A stretch of DNA of 64,000 nt from Segatella copri DSM 18205. GTDB lineage: Bacteria; Bacteroidota; Bacteroidia; Bacteroidales; Bacteroidaceae. Positions 17,813 through 25,990 of the stretch are shown in pieces (within the stretch, counting starts at the first letter, position 1; each line of letters opens with the position of its first letter). The position numbers and the translations under genes were made by a program. Under the pieces are notes generated by a model that was not told the DNA's origin, did no database searches, and saw only the letters and a list, made by a program, of their open reading frames with translations. The stretch is taken from positions 625,501 through 689,500 of the forward strand of contig NZ_CP102288.1 of assembly GCF_025151535.1 (NCBI RefSeq), written 5' to 3'.

Positions 17813-18536
17813 GGGTTTTGTTCACAGCATAGAGAGCTTTGGTTCTGTAGATGGACCAGGCATCCGATTTTTGATTTTCCTGCAGGGGTGTCCGATGCGC
17901 TGCCAGTTCTGCCATAACCCGGATTCCTGGAAGACGGGAGTGGGAGAGGAATGGAGTGCCGATGACCTGCTGGATAAGGCAGAGCGATTCAAGAGTTATT
18001 GGGGTGACAAAGGCGGTATTACTGTAAGTGGTGGAGAAGCCCTGATGCAGATAGACTTTCTCATCGAACTTTTCGAGAAAGCCCATCAGCGTGGCATCAA
18101 TACTTGTCTTGATACATCAGCGCAACCCTTCCGAAAAGAGGGTGCTTTCTTCGATAAATTCGAGCGTCTGATGACCGTTACTGATACTGTTCTTCTTGAT
18201 ATCAAGCATATCAACGATGAAGAGCATCGTAAACTCACCCGCCATTCTAATGTAAACATACTGGATTGTGCACGTTATTTAAGCGAGATACACAAACCAG
18301 TATGGATTCGTCACGTCCTGATTCCAGGTATTACCGACAAGGATGTATACCTCTATCAGTTGCGCGATTTCCTCTCTACACTCTCTAATATTGAGCGTAT
18401 AGATGTCTTACCTTATCATACGATGGGTATCTACAAGTATGAGAAACTAGGTATTGCCTACCCGCTGGAAGGCATAGATCCTCCTACTAGTGATCGCATA
18501 GCTCATGCAGAAGCCATCTTGCAAGAGGCACTTTAG
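17805..18536 (+). CDS. pflA: Pyruvate formate-lyase activating enzyme
   Basis: A 243-residue radical-SAM enzyme that installs the glycyl radical on PflB. The [4Fe-4S] motif CPMRCQFC is at about residues 27-34, preceded by HSIESFGSVDGPGIRF; the SAM-binding VSGGEAL follows near 71. The start at 17805 (MHKGFVHSIESFG) matches the usual N-terminus; an ATG at 17790 and a TTG at 17772 are alternatives. Unusually, two small membrane ORFs separate it from pflB. Its 3' end overlaps the convergent receiver gene by four bases. Confidence 0.93.
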   Translation: MHKGFVHSIESFGSVDGPGIRFLIFLQGCPMRCQFCHNPDSWKTGVGEEWSADDLLDKAERFKSYWGDKGGITVSGGEALMQIDFLIELFEKAHQRGINTCLDTSAQPFRKEGAFFDKFERLMTVTDTVLLDIKHINDEEHRKLTRHSNVNILDCARYLSEIHKPVWIRHVLIPGITDKDVYLYQLRDFLSTLSNIERIDVLPYHTMGIYKYEKLGIAYPLEGIDPPTSDRIAHAEAILQEAL

Positions 18537-18549
18537 CCTCTTGCAAGAT
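18516..18549. terminator. Shared hairpin across convergent gene ends
   Basis: A perfect 14-bp inverted repeat (18516-18529 with 18536-18549, 6-base loop) covers the last codons of both pflA and the receiver gene. It lacks a clear T run. It may end transcription from both directions while also coding both C-termini. Confidence 0.55.
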
Positions 18550-18916
18550 TACTTAGATGAGCGTCTAGCGAACTGGTGAGACGGGCTTTGATGATAGGCT
18601 TTGTAATGTAGTCGTTTACTCCAAGCTCGTAGCATTCATCCACATTATCCTTGTTGCTTAACAGGGAAACCACGATGATGACCATTTCACTTTTCGAGTA
18701 TTTAGAGCGTACATGGTCTATTACGTCCCACCCATTTACATGTGGCATCATCAAGTCGAGCAGTATCACGTCCGGCTTGAATGAGTCAATCAGTTCAATG
18801 GCTTCTTTTCCGCCATTGGCAGTTTTCACGTCGATGTCAAAGTCCTTTATCATTTCAGAGATAGTTTCAATATTTTCTGAAATATCATCGACGATTAGCA
18901 CTTTGTTCTTTTCCAT
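18533..18916 (-). CDS. Single-domain response regulator (receiver only)
   Basis: A 127-residue stand-alone CheY-like receiver. The acidic pair is D10-D11, the phosphoacceptor is D54 in ILLDLMMP, and the conserved lysine is in YITKPI near the C-terminus. No output domain follows, so it must act by protein-protein contact. It lies 43 bp downstream of the nucleotide-sugar dehydrogenase and is the last gene of the exopolysaccharide operon, which suggests phosphorylation-dependent control of that machinery (inference). No histidine kinase is encoded nearby. Confidence 0.85.
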   Translation of the reverse strand: MEKNKVLIVDDISENIETISEMIKDFDIDVKTANGGKEAIELIDSFKPDVILLDLMMPHVNGWDVIDHVRSKYSKSEMVIIVVSLLSNKDNVDECYELGVNDYITKPIIKARLTSSLDAHLSNLARG

Positions 18917-18959
18917 TTTTCACTGGTTTATTATATAGGTTCTTTCCGATCTTGAAGAT

Positions 18960-20216
18960 CTAGTTTCTTGGCTTGTGAATGCCGTAGATGTCGCATATGA
19001 ATCCTTTATCAGTGATTAGATTGTTCATATTAATACTGTCGAACATCTTGTGATGAGTACCGATTACCACAATCTGATACTTTTTTTCCAGAACTTTAGG
19101 ATCATCTGTCACCTTGATGTTATATTCTTCTTTTACTTCCTTTACATCTACCAATGGATCGTAGAGTGTGGTTTTGTAACCTGCTCCTACCAGGTTGATA
19201 TAGAGATCGGCTACTTTTGTGTTTCTGATATCATCGCTGTCTGGCTTGAACGAGAAGCCGAGAATCAGCACGTTAGTCTCCGGAACCTTGAATTTTCTGC
19301 TTTCAGATGCATTCTTTATCTTTCCTGCCATCCATACCGCCATCTGCTCGTTAACCTCGCGGGCTGTAGAGAGCAGCGATGGTACCACGTCAACCTCCTG
19401 TGCCTTGTTAATCAGGTAGTATGGGTCTACTGCGATGCAGTGGCCGCCAACGAGTCCTGGAGTAGCTGGCACGAAGTTCCATTTTGTGCTAGCTGCCGCC
19501 GTTACGTCTTCGATGTTGATGTTCATCTTGTCGAAAATCTTTTCCATCTCATTGAAGAAGGCTATCTGCACGTCTCTCTGGCAGTTCTCCATCAGTTTAC
19601 ATGCCTCTGCTATTTTGATACTCTTCGCCCTGTAGGTGCCATGGGTAAGTACTGAAGCATAGAGGCTGTCGATGATAGCTGCTGCTTCGGGTGTAGAACC
19701 GCTGGTAACCTTCACGATGTTCTCTATGGTATGAACAGTATCGCCCGGGTTGATGCGCTCTGGCGAGAAGCCTACAAAGAAACTCTGGTTCAACTTCAAT
19801 CCTGATGTAGATGCCAGTAATGGGGCACAGACCTCTTCTGTCAGACCTGGGTAAACGGTACTCTCGTAGACTACGATATCACCTTCTTTCAGAATCTTGC
19901 CAACCTCAGCAGTCGCATTGCGCACGCAGCTGATGTCTGGTTTGTTCGATTTGTTCACCGGTGTCGGTACAGCGATGATATACACGTTACACTTCTTCAG
20001 GTCATCAATATTACTGGTCAGTTTCAGTCCCTGTTCCAAAGCTTTGGATACAGGTCTGTTGTCTTTCATCGTGCTTTTGGCTAACTTGGCTACCTTCTCA
20101 GCTTTGATGTCATAACCCCATGTATCGTATTTCTTTGAGAATAAGCATGCTAGTGGAGTACCTACATACCCCAATCCTATTACTCCAATCTTAAACTCAA
20201 AAGACTTGTTTATCAT
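18960..20216 (-). CDS. Nucleotide-sugar 6-dehydrogenase (UDP-HexNAc/UDP-glucose type)
   Basis: A 418-residue enzyme oxidising C6 of a UDP- or GDP-sugar to the uronic acid with two NAD+. The Rossmann motif GLGYVGTP is at 14-21, the catalytic cysteine is C260 in GGHCIAVDPYYL, and KLMENCQRD is near 207. The motif set is closer to the WbpA/TviB/WecC group (UDP-GlcNAc, UDP-GalNAc or UDP-ManNAc) than to UDP-glucose dehydrogenase; the exact sugar cannot be fixed by eye. In this operon it should supply an acidic precursor to the GT2 synthase, as AlgD does for alginate. Cytoplasmic. Confidence 0.88.
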   Translation of the reverse strand: MINKSFEFKIGVIGLGYVGTPLACLFSKKYDTWGYDIKAEKVAKLAKSTMKDNRPVSKALEQGLKLTSNIDDLKKCNVYIIAVPTPVNKSNKPDISCVRNATAEVGKILKEGDIVVYESTVYPGLTEEVCAPLLASTSGLKLNQSFFVGFSPERINPGDTVHTIENIVKVTSGSTPEAAAIIDSLYASVLTHGTYRAKSIKIAEACKLMENCQRDVQIAFFNEMEKIFDKMNINIEDVTAAASTKWNFVPATPGLVGGHCIAVDPYYLINKAQEVDVVPSLLSTAREVNEQMAVWMAGKIKNASESRKFKVPETNVLILGFSFKPDSDDIRNTKVADLYINLVGAGYKTTLYDPLVDVKEVKEEYNIKVTDDPKVLEKKYQIVVIGTHHKMFDSINMNNLITDKGFICDIYGIHKPRN

Positions 20217-20267
20217 ATACTATATTGTTTATGTTTTATAATGTTATTTCTTTTATTGGGAGCTCCC

Positions 20268-20288
20268 TGCTGTATGTACGTTACAGCA
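20268..20288 (-). other. Small hairpin between synthase and dehydrogenase genes
   Basis: TGCTGTA pairs with TACAGCA across a 7-base loop in the 87-bp gap. It may affect processing or read-through within the operon; there is no T run. Confidence 0.3.
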
Positions 20289-20303
20289 AGTAACTCGGAT
20301 CTT

Positions 20304-21620
20304 TTAGATTCCTTCGAGCTGAGCATAGCGTGAAGTCTTCTCAGGGTTCCAGGCGTCCTTGTATGAACGGCGGAAGAAAAGCTCTTGCAGATGAGCCGAC
20401 AGACGGGCGATACGCAGGAAATAACCTGTATAAGGTGACATCAGTGGCAGATATCTGTAAAGGAACCACACGTCTTTCTTTCTTTCTGAAACCATCAGCA
20501 CCAGGATGAAGGCAAGCTGCGAGAAGCATACTCTGATAAAGTAGCCCAGAGCCAGCACCTCGATGATGTGCGTGTTAAACGTGATGGCGAGCTTGATGAT
20601 ATACCACAACCACAGGAAATTGAGGAAGCAGTCGAAAACTACACTCTCCATATTGGATAACCAGTTAAGGATACTCCAGTTCTTTGTAGGCAACAGAATG
20701 TCGGCATGCTTGCGTAGACGGAATCTCACGAGCGAGCGCGACCATCTGATGCGCTGATGATACAGCTTGTACCATTTGGTAGGAACATTGGTCATACAGA
20801 TGGCATCTTCGGCAAATTTCACTTTATATCCGGCTTTGCGGATCTTCTGTGTCAGGTCACCGTCCAGTCCCGGTCCTATGTCCCAATATCCCACTTCCTT
20901 CAGTGTCTTTCTTTCGAAGGCTCCGAATGCTCCCGAGATGATGTGGTAGATACCCAGTTCGCTGGTTACGATACGTCCCACCTGTATTCGCTTCAGGTAT
21001 TCGAAAGCCTGCAGCGATGAGCAGATGGTCTCCTTGTAGTTGCGCACTTTCACACATCCTCCTACGCCCTTTACCATTCCGTCGATGTAGAAGGGGAGTA
21101 GAATCTTCTCCAGTGCATCACGGTCGAGCGAAGAGTCGGCATCCAGACATACGATGTATTTGCCTCTTGCCATCTGGGCTCCATAGTTGCTGGCGGCAGC
21201 TTTACCGCCTCTTGTATCCAACCTCAGGTAGTGGGTGATATACCCGGCTCGGTAGAGGTCGTTGCAAATCAGTTTGGTGTCGTCGTCGCTACCATCGTCT
21301 ACCACGATGATTTCGTAGTTGCGGTAGGTTTGCTCAGCCAGCGAGTTCACCATTTTGAATATATGTTTGCCTTCGTTCTTTCCCGGTACGAGGATGCTGA
21401 TAAGCGGATTCTCGCGGTACAGGAAGTACTTGGCATATTCTTTCTCTTTATCTAACTGGTTTCTCTTCATCAGTCGGTTTCCGATTACGAGATATTCCAG
21501 GATATAATATCTTGGCATCTCGATGAAGAAGAGGAACCAGTAGGTATTCACGATACTGCTAAACGATAGCGTGCTGATCCAGTCGAAGAAATCGTTCAGT
21601 TGTTCTGCTATGCTAAACAT
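20304..21620 (-). CDS. Processive family 2 glycosyltransferase (polysaccharide synthase)
   Basis: A 438-residue membrane GT2 of the BcsA/HasA/PgaC/Alg8 class. One N-terminal span (about 20-45) precedes the catalytic domain: VVDDGSDDDT (106-115), the DxD-type LDADSS (159-164), GLDGDLTQ (251-258) with the catalytic Asp, and QRIRW (289-293), the QxxRW motif of processive synthases. Three to four C-terminal spans follow. No PilZ domain is fused. It should polymerise a sugar and pass the chain through the membrane. The dehydrogenase, HlyD and TolC neighbours fit synthase-dependent polymer export. The polymer is unknown. Confidence 0.87.
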   Translation of the reverse strand: MFSIAEQLNDFFDWISTLSFSSIVNTYWFLFFIEMPRYYILEYLVIGNRLMKRNQLDKEKEYAKYFLYRENPLISILVPGKNEGKHIFKMVNSLAEQTYRNYEIIVVDDGSDDDTKLICNDLYRAGYITHYLRLDTRGGKAAASNYGAQMARGKYIVCLDADSSLDRDALEKILLPFYIDGMVKGVGGCVKVRNYKETICSSLQAFEYLKRIQVGRIVTSELGIYHIISGAFGAFERKTLKEVGYWDIGPGLDGDLTQKIRKAGYKVKFAEDAICMTNVPTKWYKLYHQRIRWSRSLVRFRLRKHADILLPTKNWSILNWLSNMESVVFDCFLNFLWLWYIIKLAITFNTHIIEVLALGYFIRVCFSQLAFILVLMVSERKKDVWFLYRYLPLMSPYTGYFLRIARLSAHLQELFFRRSYKDAWNPEKTSRYAQLEGI

Positions 21621-21646
21621 ACGCTTTTCCCTTTCTTCTTGATGGC

Positions 21647-23266
21647 TTATCTCAGCACGGTGAGCGCCAAGAGAGCCATGATTATGAGTATACCTGCGAT
21701 GGTGACAAGGATGGCAACGAGTTTCTTGTAGAGTACGATGCGTTTCTGTATCTTGTCGTTTTCATCTTCCTTCGGTTCCATATCAAGCAGCTCTTCCTGC
21801 GGCTGCACCTCTTTCTCTTCTTCCTTCATCAGAGGTACCTCTGAGTAGCGGCAGTAGTCGTCGGGAGTCATATCCACATATTGCAGTTTGTTGAAGAACT
21901 CTTCATAGTTGTTGGCGATGGTCTTCGTCTTGGTTTCCAGCATGCTGCAGATAATCTCGTCCGGTTCTATCGAGTTGGCCAGCTTTCTGATGGCTATCGA
22001 CATCTCCTTGCTCAGTTTCTGCTGAGCCTCTTCCACCGTTTCTCCCTGCTCATAGAGGGTAGAGGTTACGTAGAAGATATTGTTGTTGTAAGACACCTTG
22101 TGATTGGAGAAGATTATACAGAGTTTGCCCTGTATGCTTTCCTTTATCTTTACGGTATCCTTGTTTTCATCTATAATCCATATCTTGCCTACCATGACCG
22201 AGAGTTCATCCTTGCGGTAGGTTTCCATCAGCTGGCGTCGCAGTCGGTTTATCAGCAGGTAATATTCCATGAAATTATCATAGATGTTCGCCATGTTGTT
22301 GAACATGATGTTGCCGCTGGTCAGTGTTCTGATTCCTTCTTCCGTTATCTCGTAGTCCTCAACGTCTCGTGGCACCAGGGCATTTACCGGATAGGTGCTC
22401 TGGCAGTAGCAGCAGGTTGACTTGGTGATAGGCGCGGTAAACGAGTTCTCGCAGTCGTTGCAGGTATATACCACGGCTGGTCTGTCATAGTCAACACCGA
22501 TGTGGCGCAGTTTCTTGTGACACTTCGGACAGATGAGCATACCGCCCACATTGTAGCTGCTCTCTGGCGATACGTTGGCGCAGCTGAAGTGGTGGATGAT
22601 GTTCTGAATCTTCAGGTTCGAACTTCCGCACTTCGGACAGCACTCTGTATAGAGCAGGTGAGAGTGGTTGCACTTAGGGCATAGGTGCTCCTTGAGCAGG
22701 AAGCGGTGAATGCGCAGTGCTCCGAACTCCACCATAATGTCGATGAACATGAACATCTCGTTGAGATGGAAGAGACCCATACTGTGATAGTGCTCGAAGA
22801 TTGGGTTGATATATCCCAAAGACGATTTCTCCAGCAGTCTGTGTCCTATGATTCGCTGGTCTCTTGAGAGCAGGTATCTCAGAATGTTGGCAAAGAGCTG
22901 GTTGGGTTGTGTAGGGCGTGCAGTTTCGTTTTTCACGCCATACTTCTGTCTTGCCTGCTTGATTTTGTCTATAATCTCGTATACCTTCTCATTGTTCATG
23001 TCGCTCACATAGGCATCGATGATATTGTCGATGATCTGTTCCTTTCCCGATACCGCCGTATTGACGAATATCGGTTTGTAGCTACATTTCCATGATAAGA
23101 TTGGACTGGCTCCAAACAGTATAGCATGGAACGCACGCTCACTCTTCGTATTGATGTAAATACAATCGAAGTAGTCGGGCTGGATGTCCGGTGTCGAGTC
23201 GATATCTATATAGCTATCGATGGTGAGCACCATATCTCCACGTTTGTTTCTTCTAAGTCCAATCAT
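21647..23266 (-). CDS. TackOD1-like zinc-cluster protein with C-terminal membrane anchor
   Basis: A 539-residue protein. Residues 30-110 look like a receiver-type alpha/beta fold without a clear phospho-Asp. Residues 125-300 carry many cysteines: C196-x2-C199, C209/C210-x2-C213, C229, C246-x2-C249, C269-x2-C272 and C285/C286-x2-C288, with HHFSC and CHKKLRHIGVDYD between them. This cysteine spacing and the LRHIGVDYD string match my memory of the TackOD1 zinc-binding output domain. A helical region (310-505) leads to one transmembrane span (about 512-537). It sits 26 bp upstream of the synthase and 3 bp downstream of hlyD, so a regulatory or scaffold role in polymer export is likely. Exact function is unknown. 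Confidence 0.65.
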   Translation of the reverse strand: MIGLRRNKRGDMVLTIDSYIDIDSTPDIQPDYFDCIYINTKSERAFHAILFGASPILSWKCSYKPIFVNTAVSGKEQIIDNIIDAYVSDMNNEKVYEIIDKIKQARQKYGVKNETARPTQPNQLFANILRYLLSRDQRIIGHRLLEKSSLGYINPIFEHYHSMGLFHLNEMFMFIDIMVEFGALRIHRFLLKEHLCPKCNHSHLLYTECCPKCGSSNLKIQNIIHHFSCANVSPESSYNVGGMLICPKCHKKLRHIGVDYDRPAVVYTCNDCENSFTAPITKSTCCYCQSTYPVNALVPRDVEDYEITEEGIRTLTSGNIMFNNMANIYDNFMEYYLLINRLRRQLMETYRKDELSVMVGKIWIIDENKDTVKIKESIQGKLCIIFSNHKVSYNNNIFYVTSTLYEQGETVEEAQQKLSKEMSIAIRKLANSIEPDEIICSMLETKTKTIANNYEEFFNKLQYVDMTPDDYCRYSEVPLMKEEEKEVQPQEELLDMEPKEDENDKIQKRIVLYKKLVAILVTIAGILIIMALLALTVLR

Positions 23267-23269
23267 TCT

Positions 23270-24451
23270 TTATTTCTTTTGTTCTTGATGATTATTGGTG
23301 TCGCTCGAAATCATGTTGCTTCGCTTCACGTTTTCGTTCTTGCCCACTGGGACGGTGTACATCGGTAGTGGCTTCGGGTCGAGCATGGCACCAATCTTGT
23401 TCACTCTTATTCTTACCGGCAGTCTGTTGCTCATTACCCATGCCGGAACTCTCTGGTTCGGGTTCAGGGTGAATACGGCAACCACTGCGTTGGCATCATG
23501 CGAGAAGTTACTCTGCAGATGCTTTGGTATTTCCTCTACTCTCAGACCTACCATCTGCAACTTAGCCTGCAGTTCCAGGTCTTTGTTGATGATGATGTCT
23601 GCATCGTCAGGGCTTTCCATATACTTCACCATGTCGTTGGGTACGTATGCGATTACGCCCAGATGGCAGTCTGCATAGTCAGTATGCTGGATAACCATCA
23701 CCTCCTCGCTTTTGAACACCAGGGTTTTGTCGCTCACATTGATTTTTGAGATGAAGGCATCGGCTGGTGCACAGCAGTAGTGTATCAGTCCTGGGTTGTA
23801 GATGCTGGTGTTGGAGTAAGGCATGGCAGCATTTGTCGTGCCGGCTCCTCTGCGGCTCATGAAGTTATAGGTGGTGTTCTTAGCCTGTGCGTAGATTTCC
23901 ACCTTCTTAGCCTGCTTTCTCAGTTCTTCTTCTACCTCGGCAATCTCGGCATCCAGTGCATTTCGCTTGGTGTTGTCGGTAAGACCATAGTAGATGTCTG
24001 AACTTTCAGATGCTTTCTGTTTTCTCAGTTCGGCAAGTCGGGTACGCAGCACCGGAATCTCCTGCTGTGCGAGTTTAGCCTGTACCTCCATGTCGTGAGT
24101 CTCCTTTACGGCAGAAGGCAGGATGTTCGGGTCGTATTGGTTCACAATATTACCTAGCAGTACATAAGAGTAGAGCGTATCTCCCTTATGCACCACTTCA
24201 CCTATTTCTTTGTTCACCTTAAGGATATAGATGTCGTCAACGGCACTGATATGGTTTTCATCGAGGGTTATATAACCGTCGAAGGTTGCCCATATCATAC
24301 GAGTGACAATATAGTAGGCGGCAAGCACGATAACCAGCAGGAAGATCAGGGCAAAGACGATCTGCTGTCTGGCAAGGCGGTGACTCTGCGACTTCAGCAA
24401 GTCTGCCATCGCCTGTTCTTGTGGCGTGCCATTATATTGGAATTCATTCAT
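23270..24451 (-). CDS. HlyD/Alg44-like membrane fusion protein
   Basis: A 393-residue periplasmic adaptor. It has one N-terminal membrane span (about 31-50), a split biotinyl-lipoyl-like region (NKEIGEVVHKGDTLYSYV near 80 and DAFISKINVSDKTLVFKS near 230) and an intervening coiled coil (about 110-190). It would bridge the inner-membrane synthase to the TolC channel encoded 18 bp upstream. The closest functional parallel is Alg44 of alginate export, but no PilZ domain is present. Assignment as an adaptor is firm; its role in polysaccharide export is inference from context. Confidence 0.82.
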   Translation of the reverse strand: MNEFQYNGTPQEQAMADLLKSQSHRLARQQIVFALIFLLVIVLAAYYIVTRMIWATFDGYITLDENHISAVDDIYILKVNKEIGEVVHKGDTLYSYVLLGNIVNQYDPNILPSAVKETHDMEVQAKLAQQEIPVLRTRLAELRKQKASESSDIYYGLTDNTKRNALDAEIAEVEEELRKQAKKVEIYAQAKNTTYNFMSRRGAGTTNAAMPYSNTSIYNPGLIHYCCAPADAFISKINVSDKTLVFKSEEVMVIQHTDYADCHLGVIAYVPNDMVKYMESPDDADIIINKDLELQAKLQMVGLRVEEIPKHLQSNFSHDANAVVAVFTLNPNQRVPAWVMSNRLPVRIRVNKIGAMLDPKPLPMYTVPVGKNENVKRSNMISSDTNNHQEQKK

Positions 24452-24469
24452 ATTCTGGTTTCCTTACAT

Positions 24470-25882
24470 TCAAAGTTCTATTTCTTTGAAGATGTTGTTG
24501 TTGTCATAGATGCTCACGGCTTTCTCGATATTGATGATAGCGAGGGCTCGGTTCTGCATCAGTTTGTACATACGCTCCATACTTTCCAGAAGTCCCGTAT
24601 ATTCGTCCATACGCATCAGATAGTTGTATCCCTGTTTCTGGTTCTGGTAGGCAAACCGCCGCATTTCGATATATTTACCGGTCTGGTCTATATGGAAAGC
24701 CTCGGTGGCTATAGCCTTGTTCAGGTTGTCTATCTTCTTGAGCAGGATGCCTACCGACTGTTTTATTTCCTTCACGTCGGTACCGCGGCTGCTGCGTATG
24801 ATTTCCTTCTGGGTCTCCAGTGCCTGTCGTTTGCGTGGCGTTTCGTTCCAGATAGGAATGGTGAATCTTACGCCCACGTCGGCATTGTTCGATATTTTGT
24901 TGTTGCTCTGCCAGTAGCTCGACCATCTTGCAAATGGTGTGAGTCGGGTAGTGCTTAAATAGTTGGTCAGCTTGCTGTCGTTGTCAGCAATCTGTTCTTT
25001 CACCATCATGATGCGTGCATCCAGACTTTCCTGGTTCAGATGGTTCCAGAGGGCTGTGGTGTCTACCACAATCTTGGTTGGTTTGATGCGGTAGATAGGC
25101 TTGTTGCTGATATCTCGGTCTGTGCAGAGCACGGAGATGTCGTATTCAGCCTCCAGCTTTTCGTTCATCACTTTCAGCATCTTGTCGTTGCTGATTCGGT
25201 CTTTTTCCAGCATAAACTGGTACGCTTCGTTCATGATGTCGAGGTTGTCCAGTCTGTGTGCTATGACAGTACCGATATAGAAGTTATATTGTTCGGTCAG
25301 CTCATCGGCTGCCTTTTCATAGATGTCTGCAGTTTGGCGCTTTTTTATTTGCAAGCGGTCGAGTTCATTGGCAAGAGCAATTTTAGTTCTTTTCTCCTTG
25401 CCTTGGTAGAACTTCGAGTTGATAATGTTCCAACCCAGTTCGGCTTGAACCTTCATCTTATATTTTGATACCTCTTTTGCGTCGTCTTCATCAGAATCGA
25501 AGTACGAGTCAGGTCGGGCATAAACCTGTCCGGTCACTTCCAGACCGTTGTGTCTGTTGAGCGCTAGGTGCTCATGTGCAGTTTTCGACCAGAACAGAGA
25601 GTCGGTCTTGTTGATATCAGCGTGATGCTGTTTATTGAGTCCCAGTGCGATGACTGGTGCTTTCACCCAGATTGGGTTTTTGATGAGAGTGTCGAGTTGT
25701 GCGAAGCGTTGGTTGAAGTGTCTCAATACGTTTTCGTTCTTCAGATTCTCATATACGAGCATCTTAGGGCTAAAGCTCTTTCTTTTGCTTGATTGAGTTT
25801 GCGCCATCATGTCTTGTCCTGCCGCTAGGAGTAGGGCTGTGGATAGGATAGTTGCTGTTTTTGAGAGTGTTATACGCTTCAT
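24470..25882 (-). CDS. TolC-family outer-membrane channel
   Basis: A 470-residue protein with a signal peptide (MKRITLSKTATILSTALLLA, cleavage after about 27) followed by long alpha-helical stretches with the TolC pattern: DELTEQYNFYIGTVIAHRLD near 195 and KKIDNLNKAIATEAFHIDQ near 385, each followed by a predicted coiled-coil hairpin. It would form a trimeric outer-membrane exit duct with the HlyD-like adaptor. Overall similarity to classical TolC is weak and it is unusually polar in the middle third, so it could be specialised for polymer. Confidence 0.72.
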   Translation of the reverse strand: MKRITLSKTATILSTALLLAAGQDMMAQTQSSKRKSFSPKMLVYENLKNENVLRHFNQRFAQLDTLIKNPIWVKAPVIALGLNKQHHADINKTDSLFWSKTAHEHLALNRHNGLEVTGQVYARPDSYFDSDEDDAKEVSKYKMKVQAELGWNIINSKFYQGKEKRTKIALANELDRLQIKKRQTADIYEKAADELTEQYNFYIGTVIAHRLDNLDIMNEAYQFMLEKDRISNDKMLKVMNEKLEAEYDISVLCTDRDISNKPIYRIKPTKIVVDTTALWNHLNQESLDARIMMVKEQIADNDSKLTNYLSTTRLTPFARWSSYWQSNNKISNNADVGVRFTIPIWNETPRKRQALETQKEIIRSSRGTDVKEIKQSVGILLKKIDNLNKAIATEAFHIDQTGKYIEMRRFAYQNQKQGYNYLMRMDEYTGLLESMERMYKLMQNRALAIINIEKAVSIYDNNNIFKEIEL

Positions 25883-25911
25883 AAGGTTTTGTATGTTTAA
25901 ACACGAAGAAC

Positions 25912-25935
25912 GCAGCTGCAGGCTAATGCAGCTGC
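25912..25935 (-). other. Intercistronic hairpin upstream of tolC-family gene
   Basis: Perfect 9-bp arms GCAGCTGCA/TGCAGCTGC with a 6-base loop in the 108-bp gap between the second lipoprotein gene and the channel gene. There is no T run, so RNA stabilisation or processing is more likely than full termination. Confidence 0.5.
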
Positions 25936-25990
25936 ATTCTATAGTGTTCGTAGTTTTGTATTAGTATGTATTTTACTAATCTTTCACTTT

